Positions 14,105 through 16,704 of a stretch of 16,704 nucleotides of DNA are shown one piece after another. The notes below the pieces were generated by a model that had not been told where the DNA came from, ran no database searches, and saw nothing but the letters and a program-made list of their open reading frames with translations. The stretch is from Stenotrophomonas sp. UBA2302 (GTDB lineage Bacteria; Pseudomonadota; Gammaproteobacteria; Xanthomonadales; Xanthomonadaceae): NCBI GenBank assembly GCA_002345545.1, contig DDVW01000014.1, positions 9,688 to 26,391 on the forward strand. Reading direction: 5' to 3'. Each line of letters begins with the position of its first letter. Position 1 is the first letter of the stretch. A program made the translations under genes and the position numbers.

Positions 14105-14890
14105 TTATGTGGCGAACGGTGACGGTCCGTAGAAGCGGTGCAGATGTGCGGCCACCACCGGCATCTCCTGCTGCAGCAGCTGTGGTGCGGAGAAGTGGTA
14201 TTCGCTGATCACGGCGAAGAACTCCTCTGGCGCTTCGGCGGCATACGGGTCCAGGGCGGTGTCCGCACAGGCATCCACCTGCTCGCAGAAGCGGTCATAG
14301 CACTGCTGGAAATCCCGTGCCCACTGTTTCTGCCAGGTCCGCGGCAGCGGCGGAGTGCCGTCCATCGCACCATCGAGCACGTCGATCTTGTGTGCCATCT
14401 CGTGCACGGCCACGCAGAAGCCGGCCTGCGGATCGGCAAGATCAGCCTGCACATCGGCCCACGACAGGATCAGCGGGCCGCTGTCCCAGGCTTCGCCGAT
14501 CAGCTCGTCGTCCCATTCGTGCAGGATGCCGGCGGCATCCAGATGGCTGCGGCGCACGCGGAAGGCGTCCGGGTAGACCACCAGCTCGGACCAGCCATGC
14601 AGGCCCTCGGCGCCGAACTCGATCAGCGGCAGGCAGCACAGTGCCGCCAGCAGCAGGCGCTGGGACGCATCCAGTTCCAGACCTGCGACCGGGACGATCG
14701 TCTTGCGCTGCAGGAACAGCGCGACCAGTTCGCGCAGGCGTCGATCACGCTCCGGGGCAAGCGGCTGCAGCCACGGGCACTGCGCGCAGACCGAGCGCCA
14801 CAGGGCTTCATCAACCGGTGCGGGGAAGCGCTGCCACCAGCGCCAGGAAGCAGGGATCAGCGGAACATCCCGGGCAGCAACCGGTGCCAT
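14105..14890 (-). CDS. mtfA: MtfA-type zinc peptidase (M90 family)
   Basis: The protein has 261 residues, close to E. coli MtfA (265). The zinc motif HEMAHKID has His163, Glu164 and His167, with the third ligand Glu222 or Glu223 in APEEFFAVISEYHF, near the spacing of the enterobacterial enzyme. The segment WSELVVYPDAF and the tail HRFYGPSPF are family features. In enterobacteria MtfA binds and inactivates the glucose repressor Mlc and has aminopeptidase activity. No Mlc is seen here, so the partner is unknown and only the peptidase assignment is firm. The start at 14890 lies inside the end of the upstream secreted-protein gene (34-bp overlap, different frame) and has no clear ribosome-binding site, which suggests translational coupling. 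Confidence 0.9.
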   Translation of the reverse strand: MAPVAARDVPLIPASWRWWQRFPAPVDEALWRSVCAQCPWLQPLAPERDRRLRELVALFLQRKTIVPVAGLELDASQRLLLAALCCLPLIEFGAEGLHGWSELVVYPDAFRVRRSHLDAAGILHEWDDELIGEAWDSGPLILSWADVQADLADPQAGFCVAVHEMAHKIDVLDGAMDGTPPLPRTWQKQWARDFQQCYDRFCEQVDACADTALDPYAAEAPEEFFAVISEYHFSAPQLLQQEMPVVAAHLHRFYGPSPFAT

Positions 14891-15135
14891 CGCGGGGCGC
14901 GCGGGCGCGGAAGGATTTCCTCGTCACTGCCTCCGCCGGCGGCGGGCAGGGGGCGCTTGCTGGTCGATATCGGCGAGCTGTTGCCCAGGCTCACCGATGC
15001 CGCTGGCGCCGCTACCCGTTCCACCTCGCTGGGGGCATAGGTGCAGCCATTGTCGTCGATGCCGTTGAGCGCCTCGGCAGCCTGCGCTGAAAGCGGCACC
15101 AACAACAGGATCAGGCAATGTGCGAGGTGGCGCAT
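14857..15135 (-). CDS. Small secreted protein of unknown function upstream of mtfA
   Basis: With the start at 15135 the protein has 92 residues. An N-terminal Sec signal (RHLAHCLILLLVPLSAQA, cleavage likely before AEAL at about residue 19) precedes a short mature chain. That chain has LNGIDDNGCTYAPSEVERV, a Pro/Ser/Ala-rich middle and a basic, aromatic tail, PRWHRLLPGMFR. A single Cys lies near the mature N-terminus. I do not recognise a domain. It looks like a lineage-restricted periplasmic protein. An in-frame ATG at 15144 is an alternative start, and neither has a good ribosome-binding site. The stop lies inside mtfA, with a 34-bp overlap in another frame, so the two are probably one operon. 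A candidate -10 lies about 30 bp upstream. Confidence 0.65.
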   Translation of the reverse strand: MRHLAHCLILLLVPLSAQAAEALNGIDDNGCTYAPSEVERVAAPAASVSLGNSSPISTSKRPLPAAGGGSDEEILPRPRAPRWHRLLPGMFR

Positions 15136-15164
15136 CGTCAACATCCGGAGCGGGCAGACTCCCG

Positions 15165-15170
15165 ATTCTA
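15165..15170 (-). promoter_or_regulatory. Candidate -10 for the secreted-protein/mtfA operon
   Basis: TAGAAT followed by CGGGA on the - strand lies 30 bp upstream of the ATG at 15135. It sits in the 124-bp spacer shared with birA. Confidence 0.45.
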
Positions 15171-15224
15171 GCCTGCTTTTTTCCCTGAATTGCGGCTGTG
15201 CTGGGCGCCCTGACGGCCATCCCG

Positions 15225-15230
15225 CATAAT
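15225..15230 (+). promoter_or_regulatory. Candidate -10 for birA
   Basis: CATAAT lies 30 bp before the GTG start of birA and differs from TATAAT at one position. No clear -35 is seen. I see no inverted repeat resembling a biotin operator, so autoregulation by BirA is not evident here. Confidence 0.4.
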
Positions 15231-15244
15231 TTCGCCAATTGTTT

Positions 15245-15250
15245 GGAGGA
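15245..15250 (+). promoter_or_regulatory. Shine-Dalgarno GGAGGA that decides the birA start
   Basis: GGAGGA lies 9 nt before the GTG at 15260. It directly abuts the in-frame ATG at 15251, which is therefore too close to use it. Confidence 0.7.
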
Positions 15251-15259
15251 ATGTGTGCC

Positions 15260-16225
15260 GTGGACGACCGCGAACTGCTGGCCAAGCTGGGCGCCGGCCC
15301 CCTGTCCGGCGATGCCCTGGCCAGGGAGCTGGGGCAGACCCGGGCGGCGGTGTGGAAGCGGATCCAGGGCCTGCGCGCGGCGGGTGTGGCGATCGCCGGC
15401 CGGGCCGGCGAGGGTTACCGGCTGGAAGGGCAGCTGGAACTGCTGTCGGCCAGCGCGATCCGCGCGGCGATGACGGTGGAGGCGGCGGCGCTGCTGGGCC
15501 ATCTGGACGTGGCCTGGAGCGTGGCCTCGACCAACAGTGAGTTGCTGCAGCGCAATGCGCCGCTGCGCGGCGTGGACGTGCTGCTGGCCGAGCGCCAGAC
15601 CGGGGGCCGTGGCCGGCGTGGCCGGCACTGGGCATCGCCATTGGCCGCGCATGTCTACCTGTCCCTGTCGCGCGCGTTCCCCGGCGGCTTGTCGCGGATG
15701 GGCGGCCTGAGCCTGGCAATGGGCGTGGCGGTGGTGGAGGCGCTGCATGCCTGCGGTTTCGGACGGGCCAGCCTGAAGTGGCCCAATGACGTGATGGTGG
15801 ACGGCCGCAAGCTGGGCGGGTTGCTGGTGGAAGGCGGCGGCGAGTTTGCCGGGCCGGCGCGGGCGGTGATCGGGCTGGGGCTGAATGTGCACATGCCCGC
15901 AGCGGTCGCCGCCGATATCGGCCAGCCCTGGACCGACCTGGACCGCTTGGCGGGCACCCCGGTTTCACGCAACGCAGTGGTGGCGGCGCTGCTGTCGGCA
16001 CTGCTGCCGGCGCTGGAGCTGTTCGAGCAGCAGGGGCTGGCACCGTTCCTCGCGCGCTATGCCGGCATGGATATGCTCGCAGGGCGCGTGGTACGGGTGG
16101 AAGAGGCCGGCGTGCTGCATGAAGGCGTGGCCTGTGGTCTGGCCGAGGATGGAGCATTGCGGGTGGATATCGATGGAAGCGAGGTCTGTTTCCATGCCGG
16201 CGAAGTCAGTGTGAGGGCGGCATGA
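15260..16225 (+). CDS. birA: Biotin-[acetyl-CoA-carboxylase] ligase / biotin operon repressor BirA
   Basis: With the GTG start the protein has 321 residues, the same as E. coli BirA. It makes biotinyl-5'-AMP and transfers biotin to the carrier subunit of acetyl-CoA carboxylase. Residues 1-60 form a winged helix-turn-helix (SGDALARELGQTRAAVWKRI, then GVAIAGRAGEGYRL), so it may also act as a repressor. The catalytic core has the biotinyl-AMP loop GRGRRGR at 116-122, preceded by QTG where QTA is usual. It also has KWPND with Lys173 and LGGLLVEGGGE. An SH3-like C-terminal domain ends the protein. The GTG at 15260 is chosen because GGAGGA lies 9 nt upstream. The stop overlaps the coaX start by 4 nt (ATGA). 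The supply of fatty acid precursors links it in function, but not by operon, to fabAB. Confidence 0.95.
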   Translation: MDDRELLAKLGAGPLSGDALARELGQTRAAVWKRIQGLRAAGVAIAGRAGEGYRLEGQLELLSASAIRAAMTVEAAALLGHLDVAWSVASTNSELLQRNAPLRGVDVLLAERQTGGRGRRGRHWASPLAAHVYLSLSRAFPGGLSRMGGLSLAMGVAVVEALHACGFGRASLKWPNDVMVDGRKLGGLLVEGGGEFAGPARAVIGLGLNVHMPAAVAADIGQPWTDLDRLAGTPVSRNAVVAALLSALLPALELFEQQGLAPFLARYAGMDMLAGRVVRVEEAGVLHEGVACGLAEDGALRVDIDGSEVCFHAGEVSVRAA

Positions 16226-16704
16226 GCGACTGGTTGTTCGATCTGGGGAATTCGCGATTCAAGTTCGCGCCGCTGCGGGAAGACTCGCCCGGCGACGTGC
16301 AGGCGTGGCCCCATGGTGCCGAGGCGATGACCGCCGAGGTGATGGCGCTGCTGCACGAGCGCTTCGCGCAGGTGCGGATCGCGCGCACGCAGGCCGAGTG
16401 TGGTGGCCTGCGGATCGCCTATGCGCAGCCAGAAAAACTGGGCGTGGACCGTTTCCTGGCGTTGCTGGCCGCCGTGCGCCTGCAGCCGCCGGTGCTGGTG
16501 GTCGGCGTGGGAACGGCGCTGACCATCGACCTGCTGGATGCCGACGGCCTGCATCGTGGCGGCCGCATCGGGGCTTCGCCCACGGTGATGCGCGAAGCCC
16601 TGCATGCCCGCGCGGCGCAGTTGCCCGCCAGCGGCGGCGACTACGCCGAGTTCGCCTGTGACACCGCCGATGCGCTGGCTTCCGGCTGTGACGGCGCCGC
16701 GGTG
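16222..16704 (+). CDS. coaX: Type III pantothenate kinase CoaX, 3' end outside the window, with possible internal deletion
   Basis: The first 161 codons are present and the gene runs off the right edge. Type III pantothenate kinase performs the first step of coenzyme A synthesis. Motifs seen are LFDLGNSRFKF (phosphate-binding, Asp7), LGVDRFLAL (73-81), VGVGTALTIDLL and GGRIGASPTVMREALHARAAQLP, which replaces the commoner GGxIxPG. The start overlaps birA (ATGA), so the two are co-translated. The N-terminal domain looks short: only 58 residues separate DLGNSR from LGVDR, against about 85 in the pseudomonad enzymes I recall, and the usual central S-V-x-P strand is missing. The junction falls near residues 36-37, where GCCGAGGCGATG and GCCGAGGTGATG lie 15 bp apart. 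This may be a real deletion that impairs the kinase or an assembly error. Confidence 0.88.
   Translation, partial: MSDWLFDLGNSRFKFAPLREDSPGDVQAWPHGAEAMTAEVMALLHERFAQVRIARTQAECGGLRIAYAQPEKLGVDRFLALLAAVRLQPPVLVVGVGTALTIDLLDADGLHRGGRIGASPTVMREALHARAAQLPASGGDYAEFACDTADALASGCDGAAV

Noticed and set aside
15136..15259. Biotin operator for BirA
   Set aside because: No long inverted repeat resembling a BirA site is visible in the spacer, and biotin synthesis genes are not adjacent.

Overview
The window looks like chromosomal DNA from a Xanthomonadaceae gammaproteobacterium, most likely Stenotrophomonas or a close Xanthomonas relative. This is inferred from the high G+C content, strong G/C third-position codon bias, the copL-copA-copB order typical of that family, a birA-coaX pair whose CoaX begins with a Xanthomonad-like DLGNSRFKF motif, and several TANAATCRGG -10 regions. 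No database search was possible.

Layout. (1) 1-1622, + strand: the end of an SMC-like ATPase gene (JetC/MksB-like) and a complete jetD with a 4-nt overlap. This is the tail of a Wadjet (JetABCD/MksBEFG-type) plasmid-defence operon; jetA, jetB and most of jetC lie to the left of the window. A REP-like palindromic segment appears to be built in frame into jetD. (2) 1669-6373, - strand: glyoxalase I (gloA), a DUF411 lipoprotein, copB, copA and copL. Read in transcriptional order this is copL-copA-copB-DUF411, a periplasmic and outer-membrane copper-resistance module, followed by the stand-alone gloA. (3) 6506-10256, + strand: a PLP-dependent cysteine synthase/desulfhydrase-like enzyme, oligopeptidase A (prlC) and a small membrane-anchored SH3 protein, closed by a strong bidirectional terminator. 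(4) 10338-12061, - strand: fabA-fabB, the anaerobic-type unsaturated fatty acid synthesis pair. It is divergent from dinB across a 212-bp spacer that carries a near-perfect 26-bp palindrome. (5) 12274-14070, + strand: dinB (DNA polymerase IV, TTG start) and a Gph-like HAD phosphatase. (6) 14105-15135, - strand: a small secreted protein overlapping mtfA (M90 zinc peptidase). (7) 15260-16704, + strand: birA and coaX overlapping by 4 nt, with coaX cut by the window edge.

Most of the window is ordinary core genome. The parts most worth a second look are the palindromic in-frame insert in jetD; the apparent loss of about 25-35 residues, including the conserved S-V strand, from the N-terminal domain of CoaX; the operator-like palindrome between fabA and dinB; a Shine-Dalgarno-led small ORF overlapping the TTG start of dinB; and the 93-bp His/Met tandem repeats in copB. 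I found no rRNA, tRNA, CRISPR array, insertion sequence or phage gene.
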